Shown here piece by piece: positions 44,957 through 57,170 of a DNA stretch of 64,000 bases. The position numbers and the translations under genes were made by a program. The notes under the pieces are model-generated. The model saw only the letters and a list, made by a program, of their open reading frames with translations, searched no databases and was not told the origin of the DNA. The DNA is taken from NCBI GenBank assembly GCA_037693485.1, contig CM075351.1, forward strand, positions 68,040,001 through 68,104,000. Reading direction: 5' to 3'. Source of the stretch: Kitagawia praeruptora (Eukaryota > Streptophyta > Magnoliopsida > Apiales > Apiaceae). Position 1 is the stretch's first letter. The number at the start of each line of letters is the position of its first letter.

Positions 44957-47437
44957 ATGGGTAAATAATCCCTCTGTTCTTTTAAATTTTTTTAATATTC
45001 TTATTACATGCTTATGTTTGATTATTAGTTTAACTAACTAACTGACTGTGTTTGGTTTTTTTTTTTGTTTTATCTAGCATCTGACAAGAAGATTAAGATC
45101 GGAATTAACGGTAACTAACATAAATTTTTCCTGCATCCTTTTATTTGCATTATAATTTAACTGTATATTAATTTGTTAATTTTGTTGTTGAAAATATAGG
45201 ATTCGGAAGGATCGGTCGATTGGTGGCTAGAGTTGCTCTGCAGAGAGACGATGTTGAGCTTGTTGCTGTTAACGATCCTTTCATCACTACTGACTACATG
45301 GTACGTGTGCTATGTTATTAAAACCGTAACATTAAAAGTTTGGTTGTCTCGGTATTTGAGTACTAATTTGAATGTCGTTGCAGACGTATATGTTTAAATA
45401 CGACAGTGTTCACGGACAATGGAAACATAATGAGCTTAAGGTTAAGGATGAGAAGACTCTTCTCTTTGGTGAGAAGCCAGTCAAGGTCTTTGGCATCAGG
45501 TATTTTACTGCATTATATTGTTTTTCGTGTTTCGTTGTATTATTTGCTTATTTATTTAGATCTAACAATTAGTATTGTTTCTTCGATATTTTGCAAATCT
45601 GCATTATCTCTAATAATAATTATTTTAATTTGAGCGTTCAGATTTAATTATATTGGTAAGCTGTGATGTTGAATTGTTTGTGTTGTGTGATATTGTTTAG
45701 GAACCCAGAGGATATCCCATGGGGAGAAGCTGGAGCTGACTTCGTTGTCGAGTCTACTGGAGTCTTCACTGACAAGGACAAGGCTGCTGCTCACTTGAAG
45801 GTCTGTTACAATCTCTGATTTGTATATTTTTTTATTACGAATGATCGCTACTTGCATTTGGTCTCTCTTCGATAAATTATACTTTGATTCAAAATTTTAG
45901 CCCCCTTTTTTTGCTAAACAAAATTGAAACCCCTTTTTGATACTTAAAACTTGACACATTGAGTTAGCTGCCTAGTTCAAATCAAGTTGCAAACAGGGAC
46001 ATTATCTGTTTTTGCGTATGTTACTACTTTCTGTTGCTGGAATTGATAGACTTGGATTTTTTGCGTTTGTTAGGGTGGTGCAAAGAAGGTTGTGATTTCT
46101 GCTCCTAGCAAAGATGCACCAATGTTTGTTGTTGGTGTTAATGAGAAGGAATACAAGCATGACCTTGACATTGTCTCCAATGCTAGTTGCACTACCAACT
46201 GTCTTGCTCCTTTGGCCAAGGTATTTATAATCAGCCTGGATCTAAATATACGTAATTTGTGTCCTGTTTTGTAAACAGGTTCCTTTTAACTTATATGTTC
46301 CTAAATTTGCAGGTTATTAACGACAGGTTTGGCATTGTTGAGGGTCTTATGACCACTGTCCACTCTATCACTGGTGAGTGGCTCCTTTGCGTCTTTTTAC
46401 ATATAGAACATATAGATGCTGATAATATGTTTCAGAGGGGTATGATTTATTTTATAATTTACATTATTCCCCTTCTCTGTATGAATCAGCCACCCAGAAG
46501 ACTGTGGATGGCCCATCAAGCAAGGACTGGAGAGGTGGAAGAGCTGCTTCTTTCAATATCATTCCCAGCAGCACCGGAGCTGCCAAGGTAATTTTGTTCA
46601 AAGTCACATGTACATTGAAATTTAAGCATGATTTAGAACTGGTTTTTGATTCAATACTCGACATGGTTACTGTTACAATGTCATGAAGAATGGCTTTTTT
46701 ATGTCTATCACATGAATATTTCATTATTGATTTTCTTTCCATATAGGCTGTTGGAAAGGTGCTTCCTGCACTCAATGGTAAATTGACTGGAATGTCCTTC
46801 CGAGTACCCACCGTGGATGTTTCTGTTGTGGACCTTACTGTAAGGCTTGAGAAGAAGGCTACATATGACCAAATTAAAGCTGCCATCAAGTAAGTGTTTA
46901 TTCACATCATTAAAACTACTATGCTATTGTTTATGTCAATTTTTTGGTGATCGGTTAATAACAAGTAGTTTTAATCTTTTGATCTATCCTCTGTTACTAT
47001 CAGGGAGGAATCTGAGGGAAAGCTCAAGGGTATCTTGGGATTCACTGAAGATGATGTTGTTTCAACAGACTTTGTTGGTGATAGCAGGTAAATAATATTG
47101 GTCTTTGGAGAAAAAGTTAATTTACTAAATACTGGTTAGATTAATAAGTTAGCTCAATATTTGCTTGAACCTTTGCAGATCAAGCATCTTTGATGCAAAA
47201 GCAGGGATTGCTTTGAACGATAACTTTGTGAAACTTGTCTCGTGGTACGACAATGAATGGGGTTACAGGTAATGCTTGGACATTCTATATACTTTATTGT
47301 AATCAATTGATTTAGTTAGACTCTAGAACCTTAGGGTGAAATCGATTCTGTTAAGTCTTCCATTGACACTGTCATTCTGTGTTTGCAGTTCTCGTGTGAT
47401 TGACTTGATCGTCCATATGGCATCTGTCCAAGCATAA
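44957..47437 (+). CDS. GAPC: Cytosolic NAD-dependent glyceraldehyde-3-phosphate dehydrogenase (12 exons, 341 aa)
   Basis: Glycolytic GAPDH: oxidises glyceraldehyde-3-phosphate to 1,3-bisphosphoglycerate with NAD+ and phosphate in the cytosol, as a tetramer. Coding exons are 44957-44960, 45078-45110, 45200-45300, 45384-45499, 45701-45800, 46074-46220, 46313-46373, 46490-46587, 46747-46889, 47004-47087, 47179-47268 and 47389-47437. All introns are GT-AG and the sum is 1026 nt in frame. The first coding exon is only 4 nt. The protein begins [19 protein letters not shown] (nucleotide-binding loop). Catalytic Cys157 lies in SNASCTTNC and His184 in VHSIT. It ends [15 protein letters not shown]. There is no transit peptide, so it is GapC rather than plastid GapA/B. 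It is intact. Pieces of its last exon and 3' flank recur elsewhere in the window. Confidence 0.97.
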
Positions 47438-47799
47438 AGCTGATCCATTGATGATATCGCAAGTCCCTTTTGGTCTACTGGAGTCTCCTAATGTTTTTAG
47501 TATTTCTTGTTATTAGCAGTATTTGTGTTTGAAATAACAAAAACTTTGTTTATCATATTACATGATGTAGCAGAGGTCGTTCTATTTGGTTTATTCTGGA
47601 GTATCTCTTTTCCGGCAACATTTAAACAGTCTGGTTTTATATTAATGAAAAGCAGAGAGTTTCTGATAAATATTCTACTTAAAAGTTTAGCTTTTGCTGC
47701 ACTGCGTTCGAATTTAGCTTCAAATGTCTTTCTGTTGTGATGCCACAAACTGAATGTCTGAATCCATTTTCTGCCCTATTTTACGACCTTGAAATCTGA

Positions 47800-48130
47800 T
47801 TCTGAAATCAGTTGCTAGTCCTGGCTGACATGGACATGTTCCTTGCGTTCAAGCTAGTAGCTGGTTGATTCCTCACTGACATTTGTAAATTTATTTCCCG
47901 ATTCCCCTGTTAAAAACTTATCTTGTTCAATTTGTTTTGTATTCACCTATATATTCAGTAAGATACTTGTATCTCTCTTCTTTTTTAACTTTTGGACATC
48001 AATGGTGTTATGCATCTCCCATTGTTTCCGTAGCTGCGAATGGTCATTATGAATTGGTTAGGAAGCTTCCTTCACATTGACCCCAACCTCCTTCAAACTC
48101 ACATCCAGAATTCCTCCTCTTTGAACTCAT
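47800..48130 (+). repeat. GAPC 3'-flank block, copy A
   Basis: Contains cagttgctagtcctgg, gacatgttccttgc, then caatggtgttatgcatctcc and ttcaaactcacatcc. The same phrases in the same order recur in copies B and C. Similarity continues, interrupted, to about 49190 (gaagttgcaccca...aaactag). 48131-48604 includes a short internal repeat (gttgccaaatatagatccc twice). Confidence 0.75.
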
Positions 48131-48604
48131 ATCAATAATTAAAGTTTGAAGATGTTGCCAAATATAGATCCCTGGTTACCCAAAGTTTGCTTTTGGAATG
48201 TAAGAATCGGTTATGTTGCCAAATATAGATCCCAAGTTGCTCTGCTTATGGAAATGTGAAAATTGGACAAGTACTCTAGTCTGGTTGGCTTATGTACATT
48301 GCTCATTAGCTGGGGATCTGGATTTTGTTACGAAAATTGTTATCCGTGCGACTTCTTGTATTTGGGGAAGGAGAGTGAGGGGTCACTTTTTATCTCTGGA
48401 ACTCAAAAACTGGCCAATGCACTTCTGATAATATGGATATGCCATGCACCTTCTTCAAACAAGTGTAAGATTGGAAGGAATGTATAAATTGCACAAGAGA
48501 TTAGAGATCATTTAGAAAATAAACATTTGAATTTTCATACCGGAACAAAATTCTAAGAGTGGCAGACATCAAAGTTCTACGAGTAGATATATATATGAAG
48601 TTTT

Positions 48605-49053
48605 AGGAAACAAGGACACATGGTGCGTAGTAATGGGACACGAATTTGACAAATTTAAAAATATGGGGATACGCGTGCGGGGGACACGTGACATAAAACT
48701 ATAAATTTTTATGTATAGTTCATGTTACATATATAGAAAACAATTGATAGAACCAAAAATTATATGTAAGTTGATTGAAATGCATAATTTGCTCATCCAA
48801 AACACCAAATATAAGTATAATCTCTTCATTTTGTACAAAAATGAACATGATAATCAATACTCTTGTATTTACTTATAAACATTGATACTTAATTTTGTAA
48901 AAGTATTTAGTTAATACAAAATTTGACAATAATTGGTGAAAACAAAATTTGAAAGTAGGATTTTGGAAGAATCCTCGTGTCCAGTACCGGGACACGCGTA
49001 TCCAAGAATCTGACACGAGGATACGACGGGTCACCGAAGTGTCCCTGCTTCCT
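48605..49053. mobile_element. Foldback MITE with G/C-rich arms
   Basis: The left arm (aggaaacaaggacac, ggggatacgcgtg, gggacacg) pairs with the right arm (cgtgtcc, cacgcgtatcc, gtgtccctgcttcct). The arms are imperfect and the centre AT-rich. Confidence 0.6.
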
Positions 49054-49195
49054 GGATGAAGTTGCACCCACTTAAAAGTTAAATCTTACAAATTAATTCA
49101 ATTTCAATATCGAAACTAGCGGACACACTTTGCGAAAAAAAAGGGAAACTAGTAGACACATTGACAAGTTTAGAAAGAAAACAAATATAAAACTA

Positions 49196-49436
49196 CTTCC
49201 TTCCTCCCTAATCAATTGTCCTCTTTGATTTTTGAATGTTCAAAATGACCAAAATTTGACTCAAATTTGTGCACGTTATATAATGAAAAAAAATATAAAA
49301 AAATATATTATTTAAAAATACATCTAATCTATTTTAAATTATAACTTCCAGTTTTTCAAATGATAAAAAAATAAGTTCTAATCTTTGGTAAAAAATTTGT
49401 CAATTTGACCGTTGAACAAGAAACGGAGGAAGGGAG
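49196..49436. mobile_element. Stowaway-like MITE (241 bp)
   Basis: Starts CTTCCTTCCTCCCTAATCAA after TA and ends ACGGAGGAAGGGAG before TA. Confidence 0.85.
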
Positions 49437-49651
49437 TAATAGAATAATGTGTAACTAGCAATTTATTTTTATGTTGATTGGCCGATTGGTCTGGAGATCG
49501 AGCGTATCGCAAGTCCACTACTGTCTTTTTTTCGAGAAAAAGGGTCGTGATATGGTATCAAATATTTGTTCTTGGATAAACTTTGATGCTTAAATTTAAG
49601 AACAGCGGGGAAAAAAACAGTGCCGATTTATTAGCTAAAACTTCTAACTTA

Positions 49652-49790
49652 CACTACAAGAAATAGGGGATTTTTCGATCGCTATAATAACAACCGAATT
49701 GAAATAGTGGATAATACCGATCGTAAAACAAGTTCGGTCAAAAATGCAACAGTAAAAAACGACCGTCCCAAGAATCCGGTCGTTAGTAAG
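49652..49790. mobile_element. CACTA (En/Spm) terminus, solo or truncated
   Basis: CACTACAAGAAATAGGGGA is the classical CACTA end. It is followed by subterminal repeats (aaccgaattg, ccgatcg, aagttcggtc, gaatccggtcg). The matching CTTGTAGTG end is not in the following kilobases. Confidence 0.7.
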
Positions 49791-49970
49791 TATTTCTTTT
49801 AACTTTTTGTTGTTCGATTACGAGACATTAATGCAATTTTATTAGGACTTCATTGATTGGGTGTAATAAAATTCTAAACCCTAATTCTTTATATATATTA
49901 CTCCAGGATCGTCTTTCCATTTTCAACAATTTTCTTTCCATAACAATGATTTTGTTTACAGTCTCCACCA

Positions 49971-51322
49971 ATGTCAACTCCAGATGCACAGATCCACGTG
50001 ATTTTATATCAAAAGCACTTCCAAACGTTGCTAAAAAATTGTAGCGTAACCAGAGAAAATTGTAGCGTAACCAGAGGTACAAACTTTCGTAATTGACAAA
50101 CTTTCATAATATTTGTTGTTTAGTTGTTCTGGGTGTATATAAATATGTTCTTATTTTTTTAATTGTAGCATGTGGGGTTGGTGATTCATCGCACTACAAA
50201 AAGGTAATGATAGACCGAAAAGATTGCGAAATCACACACTTTAAAGAGGAGCTCAGTGTTGGGATCGAAGATAATCTCTATAAAGTCACAATTGCATTTT
50301 CAAGCCTCTACAACAAGTGGCTCGATGTTAAGAAACGTGAGTTCGTAATAAAAGTTTTGAGTTACAAGGTACAATCTATCTGCTTAATTTGTTTGCTTTT
50401 ACAAAATCCCATTGTTTAATTATCTTAGAATTTAGGACATTTTTTGCAATCAATTTAAATATCTAAATTTTTTATATTGTGTCTCAACTGATAATAACTT
50501 TTAATGGTTATAGAATCGAGTATTGGTGGACTGGACTCGCAATGATCTTATTGCTTCCATGCCCATAAATAACCAACGAGGCACAAACACTTGTTGGCTT
50601 TTGCAACTTCAGATGTTATCAGCTACAATTAAATCGTTGATCATTCAATTGTAAATTCTCTCAAAAATCTATATCCTCGACACAAGAATTCATAGACTGA
50701 GTGTATTCTGTCAAAAGGCTATGTCAAGTATACAATAAATATGACACTTATCCAACTCATCCAGCTAATCCTTTATCATATGCACATCAATATTGTATTT
50801 CCTTATCAACAAACTATGTGGTGAAGTTTAAGAAAAGGAAGTTAGAAACTAGAAAAGATAAAATCAAATTCAGAGATGCGAGCTGTTAAAGGAACTCACA
50901 TTTTTGTGAAAGGTTATAAAGGTTTTATCCCAGATACGAATGTATTTAGTATTGAGTTGGTCGCAAAGCTTCTTAGTCAGGGAGCATTATATGGTAGTAT
51001 TAAGTATTATAAAGGATCATATTCTATTTCGGGTTGTAATATATTTGGAAAATTTGATGGCAATGGTATATATGAAGAGCCACCGCATCGTGAAACTCAT
51101 GACTTTGGCCATCATAGAGGTGATAGAGAAGGAACAATTTATTTGCACATACGAAATTCATATGATCGTCCTAGCTGGGAAAATGACGGATGCAGAGATT
51201 TACATATCAAATGTTTCACGAGGCTCTTTTAGGTATTTAGAATGGCAAAAAAGAGTTGAGTGGAGAAGAATGAGTTTAAATATATCGTTCGGCTTTAGCC
51301 TTCTATTAGTCCAGCTTTGTTA
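49971..51322 (+). pseudogene. Papain-family cysteine protease, disabled
   Basis: Exons 49971-50076 (starts MSTPDAQIHVILYQ), 50169-50368 and 50514 onward join in phase. The second exon is propeptide-like (YKVTIAFSSLYNKW). The third has VDWTRNDL and NTCWLLQ, matching the VDWR...CWAF block with the catalytic Cys kept. Later parts match the His region (ETHDFGHH) and Asn region (IRNSYDRPSW). Lesions: a stop at about 50657 unless the frame changes, a TGA near 50698 after STQEFID where papains have Cys, a frame change near 50877, and a probable one near 51200. The first exon contains a tandem duplication, aattgtagcgtaaccagag. The protease would not be made intact. Confidence 0.8.
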
Positions 51323-51539
51323 ATATTTTGAATTGAGTAATATAGTTTTGTGTTTTGATGTACAAATAACTAGTCAATAGCAGAGGTTGATTTAACTGGT
51401 TGTTCCATCTAATTACATATGAATACAAAGTTGAGACACTTTTCGATTATTATTCTACTTTTACTTGCACAAATCTAGCTTTTACTTCATTTCAACTGGT
51501 TCTTACCCTGGTTTTATTTAGTGTTTATTCTTTGTTTGG

Positions 51540-51860
51540 ACAGTTGGATTTTGTTTGATTAAGCTTCTCTAAGAGGAAAATGAAAAAATAAATAAATTTC
51601 AAGTTAAAGGACTGCATCTTGCTTGTAAATTCTTAAGTTTATTGATATGTTTCTTGCAACTTGTACGTCTCCTCTCTTTTTTTTTTTCACTTCTTCATTC
51701 TTGGGGGTGTTACGAAATTCAATGCCTCCAACAATTTTTTGTCTAAAATGAGAAACCACCGAACATTAATGGTGATATGCATCTGTCATCACATATTAGT
51801 TAAGGAGGCTTCTTTATGCTGATCCTAACTCTTCAAACTCGCATCTCTTTTAAGAATTCA
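51540..51860 (+). repeat. GAPC 3'-flank block, copy B
   Basis: Shares caatgcctccaacaattttt, atggtgatatgcatctgtc, gcttctttatgctgatcc and cttcaaactcgcatc with copies A and C. The sequence before it (51380-51410, agcagaggttgattt) resembles the GAPC 3' UTR (agcagaggtcgttct). Confidence 0.7.
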
Positions 51861-51966
51861 CCATTTTGAGAGTATATGGGATGATGAGCTAGACTGCAAG
51901 ATGATGATGATGATGATGAAATCAAATATGAGAAATAAGATATACCCGAAACTATGCGGTGGATCA

Positions 51967-52105
51967 ATATACCCGACAAATATGAGAAAGAAGATAATTA
52001 CAATAATTTTAATACGTTCTAGAAGTATTTTAAACATTTTTGATTGATTTTCAATTTATTTTAAAGATGTTTTATGATTCGATTTTTAAAATTTGATCAA
52101 TCATT
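51967..52105. repeat. Dispersed repeat, copy 1
   Basis: Contains gataattacaataatttt, gttctagaagtattttaaac and ttttatgattcgattttta. The same block occurs at 59813-59935. Confidence 0.8.
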
Positions 52106-52183
52106 ATAAATTTTTTTGAATAAGGATCTTATTATATTAACTATTTAAATATTCACTTTCCTAGTTTATAAACAAAACAAATG

Positions 52184-52393
52184 TTCCCTCCATCCCAATA
52201 TTATTGTCCACAATAAAAAAATCATCTTTTATTCAATCATGTTAAATAAATTGATAGTTACCAAATAATTATTTTATTTTTTAGAAAAATTAACATAATT
52301 AAGATATAATTTACCATATTAACTAATTATGGACAATTATTTTGGGACAAGTGAAATAGAAAATTTTGGACAATAAAAATGGGACGGAAGGAG
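52184..52393. mobile_element. Stowaway MITE (about 210 bp)
   Basis: Starts TTCCCTCCATCCCAATATTA and ends ATGGGACGGAAGGAG before TA. Interior arms pair (attgtccacaat.. / ..gacaat). Confidence 0.8.
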
Positions 52394-52964
52394 TATATGA
52401 TAAGTAATATTCAGCAATAAATTAGTAGATATATTTGTTTAAAGTTTATTTATTGTGATCTCAGTAAAAGTATCCTAAAATAAACTTCATAATCCTCATT
52501 CTCTAAGATTAATATATTAAATCTAATATGATATATATCATTAGTGCTTCAATTAATTCACGAGATGAATGTATAATTAGTACTTCAATCGATTAATTTT
52601 GATTAACCGATAATAACAATCATATGTTAATCACAATCAATACATGAATACATCTTTGATTTTATTCTTAAATTAGACCATATAAAAACTACTTCCTACA
52701 CCATTAAAGCCAAATTATTTATTATTTTACGCCAAGATTTAATTTTATAAGCAGAGTTATGTTTAATTGAAAACCTTATTCTAAGTTAGAACTGAGGAAT
52801 AATATATATCTTAGATTTTATTTAATCAACAGTACATATAAATTCTTCTGCGTCCGTATATTGTAAATTTTATTCTACTGCAAAACATAATATATTATTC
52901 GTAAATTATAAAATATAATGTACTTTTGCCGTACACGATATTTTTTCTTAATAAGTTATTTGGG
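52394..52964. other. AT-rich intergenic
   Basis: Nothing recognised. Confidence 0.4.
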
Positions 52965-53232
52965 AGTTCCTTTATTAACCTCCGTCTACTTCAGAGATCC
53001 CTCCCGAAACATTTTTCAAATACAAAAGTTCAGTCTCTTCCTACGAATTAGTGAATTAGACAGGATTCCTTTATACAGAAAAACAAGTAGTGGGGGTCAA
53101 TACGCAAAAATCTCATCGTCAATGCAAAATACTTATACAAATACAAATAACAAAACAATGCGGGAGAGATATAAAAGATGCAAGGTCGTTTGTTTGCTTG
53201 GTTAGTTGAGCATGGACTAATTCAAAGATCTT
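52965..53232 (+). other. Plastid DNA insertion, part 1: ndhK 3' end and ndhJ 5' end
   Basis: The frame ending at 53060 reads PSTSEIPPETFFKYKSS, then VSSYELVN and a stop, the C-terminus of plastid NdhK. After the intergenic spacer, 53178 starts MQGRLFAWLVEHGLI, the N-terminus of NdhJ. Gene order and spacing match the plastid ndhC-ndhK-ndhJ operon. Upstream the ndhK frame is broken by a stop. NdhJ is cut after about 18 codons. Non-functional. Confidence 0.88.
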
Positions 53233-53510
53233 TGGAAATTATTGCTCCAATTGGACCATTTGTATGTATATGTATCAGGATCCCGATTCATGGATCTCTC
53301 GGTTCGAGAAATCAAAATAAGAGGATCGAACCATCTCTTCTGACTCTTTTTCAAATTCGATAAATGTCGATTGATCATATATTTCATTCTATTTTTATGA
53401 TTCAGAATATCCTTTTCTATTTGATCCCTTTGAATTCCATATTCGAAGTTGTGATCGAATCTATTATGAACGTGAAAAGTATACCGGATTAATCAATTCT
53501 CGACTTGAAT
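53233..53510 (-). other. Plastid DNA insertion, part 2: ycf2 fragment
   Basis: The minus strand reads FEYGIQRDQIEKDILNH, YMINRHLSNLKKSQKRW and SRTERSMNRDPDTY, which match the interior of plastid Ycf2. It is joined directly to ndhJ at about 53233. These genes lie far apart in plastid genomes (large single copy versus inverted repeat). Confidence 0.85.
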
Positions 53511-53749
53511 TTCTCAAGTCATTCACAACTGTTTAGTCAAAAATACGAATTTTTTTTTATCGAACTTTATATTCTAATTTCCTTTGTTTACTGCAGGGCA
53601 TGTCTCTTTTCAATATTCATCGACTGAAATCCTATTTCCATTACACGTATTTCAATTTGAGTTAGTTATAGTTAGTATAATTTTTTTAAAAAAAAACATT
53701 TATACATAACAAGTATACATATATTTAATAAAATTTGTATATATATACA

Positions 53750-53751
<2 letters not shown>

Positions 53752-53784
<33 letters not shown>
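53752..53784. repeat. (TA)n microsatellite
   Basis: About 16 TA units. 53785-54318 shows no gene. Confidence 0.9.
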
Positions 53785-53787
<3 letters not shown>

Positions 53788-54318
53788 TTATTATAAAAGT
53801 TCCCAATTTCTAAAAAAATTTCGATCAACCAACATTTAAAATAAAAACAACTTTTTTTTTAATATTAGCTATTCTTGCACAACTGTTTGCAACCCCATAT
53901 GTAACCTACTGCGCAGCCATATATGCAAACAGATGCAACGTTGCATGTAAACGTATTTTTGCAAATAAGATGGTACTTCTGCAAATTATATTTTTTGGAA
54001 AAAAGTATTTTTGTAAATATTTTGAAAAAATGGTAAAATCGCAAAAAAATTAGAAAAAAGAGAAAAAAGAATATCAGATTAACCTTATATAATGTGACCC
54101 TTATATCAAGTTAAATGACAATTTCATACATATTTTGCTTTCATTTCTTAATCAGCATACTACTGCTCTATACCAACCCATTGTTTTCATTTCTTAATCA
54201 ACATATTATTGCAAGACTCACCCATTTCTCTGAATTGCCTTCCGTACTACTTCCTTGTTGTCTTTCTAAATGAATAGATGAATAGATGTCATCTCTGTAT
54301 GTATGCATACAAGCACAT

Positions 54319-54534
54319 GATTTTGTTAATAATCTAACATTATAATAAAAAACAAAATTAGCTTCCTTAATTCTTTCTCAGTGGAGGGTAAATGAGTATC
54401 TTGAATTGATTCTTACATTGTGAAAGGATTTTGTTAATAATCTAACATTGTAATACAAAAACAAAATTGGTTTCCTTAATTCTTTCTCAATGTAGGGTAA
54501 ATGAGTATCTTGAATTGATTCTTACATTGTGAAA
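54319..54534. repeat. 108-bp tandem duplication
   Basis: gattttgttaataatctaac...cttacattgtgaaa occurs at 54319 and 54427 with few differences. 54535-55239 has no supported gene. Confidence 0.92.
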
Positions 54535-55239
54535 GAGTAAAATAATGTAGTTTAACCTGATGTAAGTGCGATAATTATCTTGATAATTATTAATCAATTA
54601 ATCTCTAACTGATAACTCTCGATTAACTTCGATTTTCAAATGTGGTCTAATATTTAAAAAAAGTTCATTTTATTTCAAAATTAGACTCCATAAAAACTAC
54701 TTCCTCTCCAAAAGTATTTATTCTTTACTTTTTCGGAGCATATGAAAATAAATTTCTGAAAATAACTTATGAAGTTTTTGTTTTTGAGTAAAATTTGATA
54801 TTTAGATTTTAAATAATTAGTCTTGAAAACGGATGTTTAAAAATTGTGTAATTATTATCTTCCAACACAAGTTAAAAAATGTTTAAAATATCAAAAATCA
54901 AAGAGTACTAAGAGAGAAGCAAGAAAGACTCTCACAGATGAGCAAGCATGCATGGTGGTTGGTGGGTTTTTACTTTAAACAACTCAGATTTCTACACATG
55001 CAGAACAATGGAACATGTTAAATGTTTTTCACATCATCTTGGATATCTTGCTCTACAGTTTCATTCTCAAAAGACTGTCACTAGAGCTCTTGATTGTACT
55101 CCCCTGTATCTTGAGGGACAAAAACTACATTTGGCTGCCTGGTTTATACACTACCATACTGCTTATCTTGTTTTCCCCTAGGCCTCAGACCAAAAACTAA
55201 ATAAGACCGCTAACATCAAAAGAACCATTATTTCTTTTA

Positions 55240-56190
55240 ACTGCGGCCTGTGAATTCAGTTGCTAGTCCTGGTTGATGTAGACATGTTTCCTTGCATCCA
55301 GCCTGGTTTGTGTACTCACTCGTGGCATTTGTGAATTTATTGCTCAACTCCCCTTGTTGAAAACTAGTTCTCATTCTTGTATATCCAATATATTCATTGA
55401 ATACTATACGAATAGTTTTCTTAGGATAGCTACTTAGTTCGCGATATAAAGTAACATATTCTCCTAGTAATTTTTTCCCCTTCCCATAAAATCGACATGA
55501 TACTAATTACATTGTTCTACAATTTACAAGTATTAGCAAAAGTTCTTTTTGCTTCATCTGAAACACTAAAAAGAGCTAGCATTTCCGAATAATCTAAAAT
55601 AATCACAATAGTGGTTTTATGGTGATTTCTTGTCTAGTTCTTAGTAAGTGCTGTCTGTTATCCACACATAAGTAGACAACTGGTGGCCGTAACTGATACC
55701 TGGCCTCATAGTTTGAAAATTTTACCGCGATTCGTTTCTGGTGTTTTTAGTTTCTGGTGTTTCTCTATAAAGTAGTTTTTTTAATCTTTCTTGTTGTGTT
55801 CTCTTTGTTTGCTCAGTTGGTTGTTTTGTTTGGTTAAGCCTCTTCGATGTATATACTAAGTTTAGGATAAAGATTGCATCTTGTTCGGTGTTTTTCTTTA
55901 GTGTTTTCAGAAGTCCAATGCCTCCGACAAATTTTCCTCTAAGATGGGAAACTACTGGACATCAATGGTGGTATGCATCTCCCATTGATTGTAAGCATGT
56001 TGAACAATTATCTGTCGAGATGTATGTCAACGGGTCAACTAGTAGCACTACATAAATTTGAAGTTACACCCATTTAAAAGCTTTCCAATTCATTCAATTC
56101 CAATATAGAAACTAGTAGACCCATTGACAAGTCCAGAAAGTGTAGCCACACAATCCAAGGTTAGAGCCCTGCAAACAAACAAATATAAAA
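55240..56190 (+). repeat. GAPC 3'-flank block, copy C
   Basis: Matches copy A at 55255-55380 (cagttgctagtcctgg.. aactccccttgttgaaaac) and 55960-56000 (catcaatggtggtatgcatc), copy B at 55800-55960, and the 49060-49190 end of copy A at 56065-56140 (gaagttacacccatttaaaa, actagtagacccattgac). 56191-57170 holds nothing recognised. Confidence 0.7.
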
Positions 56191-57170
56191 ACTATATCAG
56201 GTCGATGGATCAATAGCACTTTTATTACATAAAATGGTCAATATTTCACAATAATAAACTATACTCATCTCAATTTATAGAGTGGAATTAGACCTCATCC
56301 AACAAAATATTTTCACTACGTAGTTCCAACTTTGTCAACATTTGTTTTGGGCTTGATAATCTAATAACATAAAACTTTCAACCACAAAATATGCATAAAT
56401 TAAACAATAAAACAGCCTTAAAAACAAGTATCACGCATAGGTAAAAATAGTACAATCAATTACACATCTACTTGTCATAAACAAGTACCACTTTGATATA
56501 ACCAAAAGCACATAAAATGGACTATTTTGACCAGGAGACTTGAAAAGAAATAGAAATTAGCAGACGAGAGTATATAGATAAAGTCAACCAGAGATTCCTT
56601 TTGCGTTATACATCAAAATTCTAAACCTAAACTACATGTAGTATATCTATTTATAAGCAACATACTATTACTACCATATTAAGTGTAGTTGCTTGCCGTC
56701 TTTCTTGTTTATTCACAGAAAAAGAACTCTTCAGATCCTAACATGGATATATACACATGCCTTAGCATGGATAATATGTTACTGGGTTATAAGGGTGTGC
56801 TAGAGTAGTTACTACTATATTAAGTACCTCCATACAATTTCTTTATGGGGGTATATGTCCAAACGCAGAGATTAATTATCTCCGTACAATTTCTTTATGA
56901 GGGATGTGCAAACACAGAGATTAAACAATTCTAACAGGCTCATTAATAATTGGGCGTATTAAAAAAAATTAATTACTAGAGCCCGTATAACTCTAATATA
57001 TACTAATATTGCAAATATAATATTGTATTAAAAACCCCTTTTAATTTCCATTTCGGTTCCTTGTGCTAGAGTAGTTGTTACTTATACTTGTAACACGGTG
57101 AAGATGAATAAAATCAACTATCTCCATACAATTTCATTCTTGATTCAAAGGTGCAGATGTGTGTTGCGTG

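Noticed and set aside
50190..50210. Second CACTA-like end (gcactacaaaaagg)
   Set aside because: It lies inside the coding reading of the papain-like pseudogene and lacks the GAAA continuation and subterminal repeats.
54948..55200. Overlapping plus-strand frames of 77 and 61 codons
   Set aside because: No recognisable motif, and it lies in sequence adjoining the GAPC-flank repeat; considered and dismissed as an F-box fragment.
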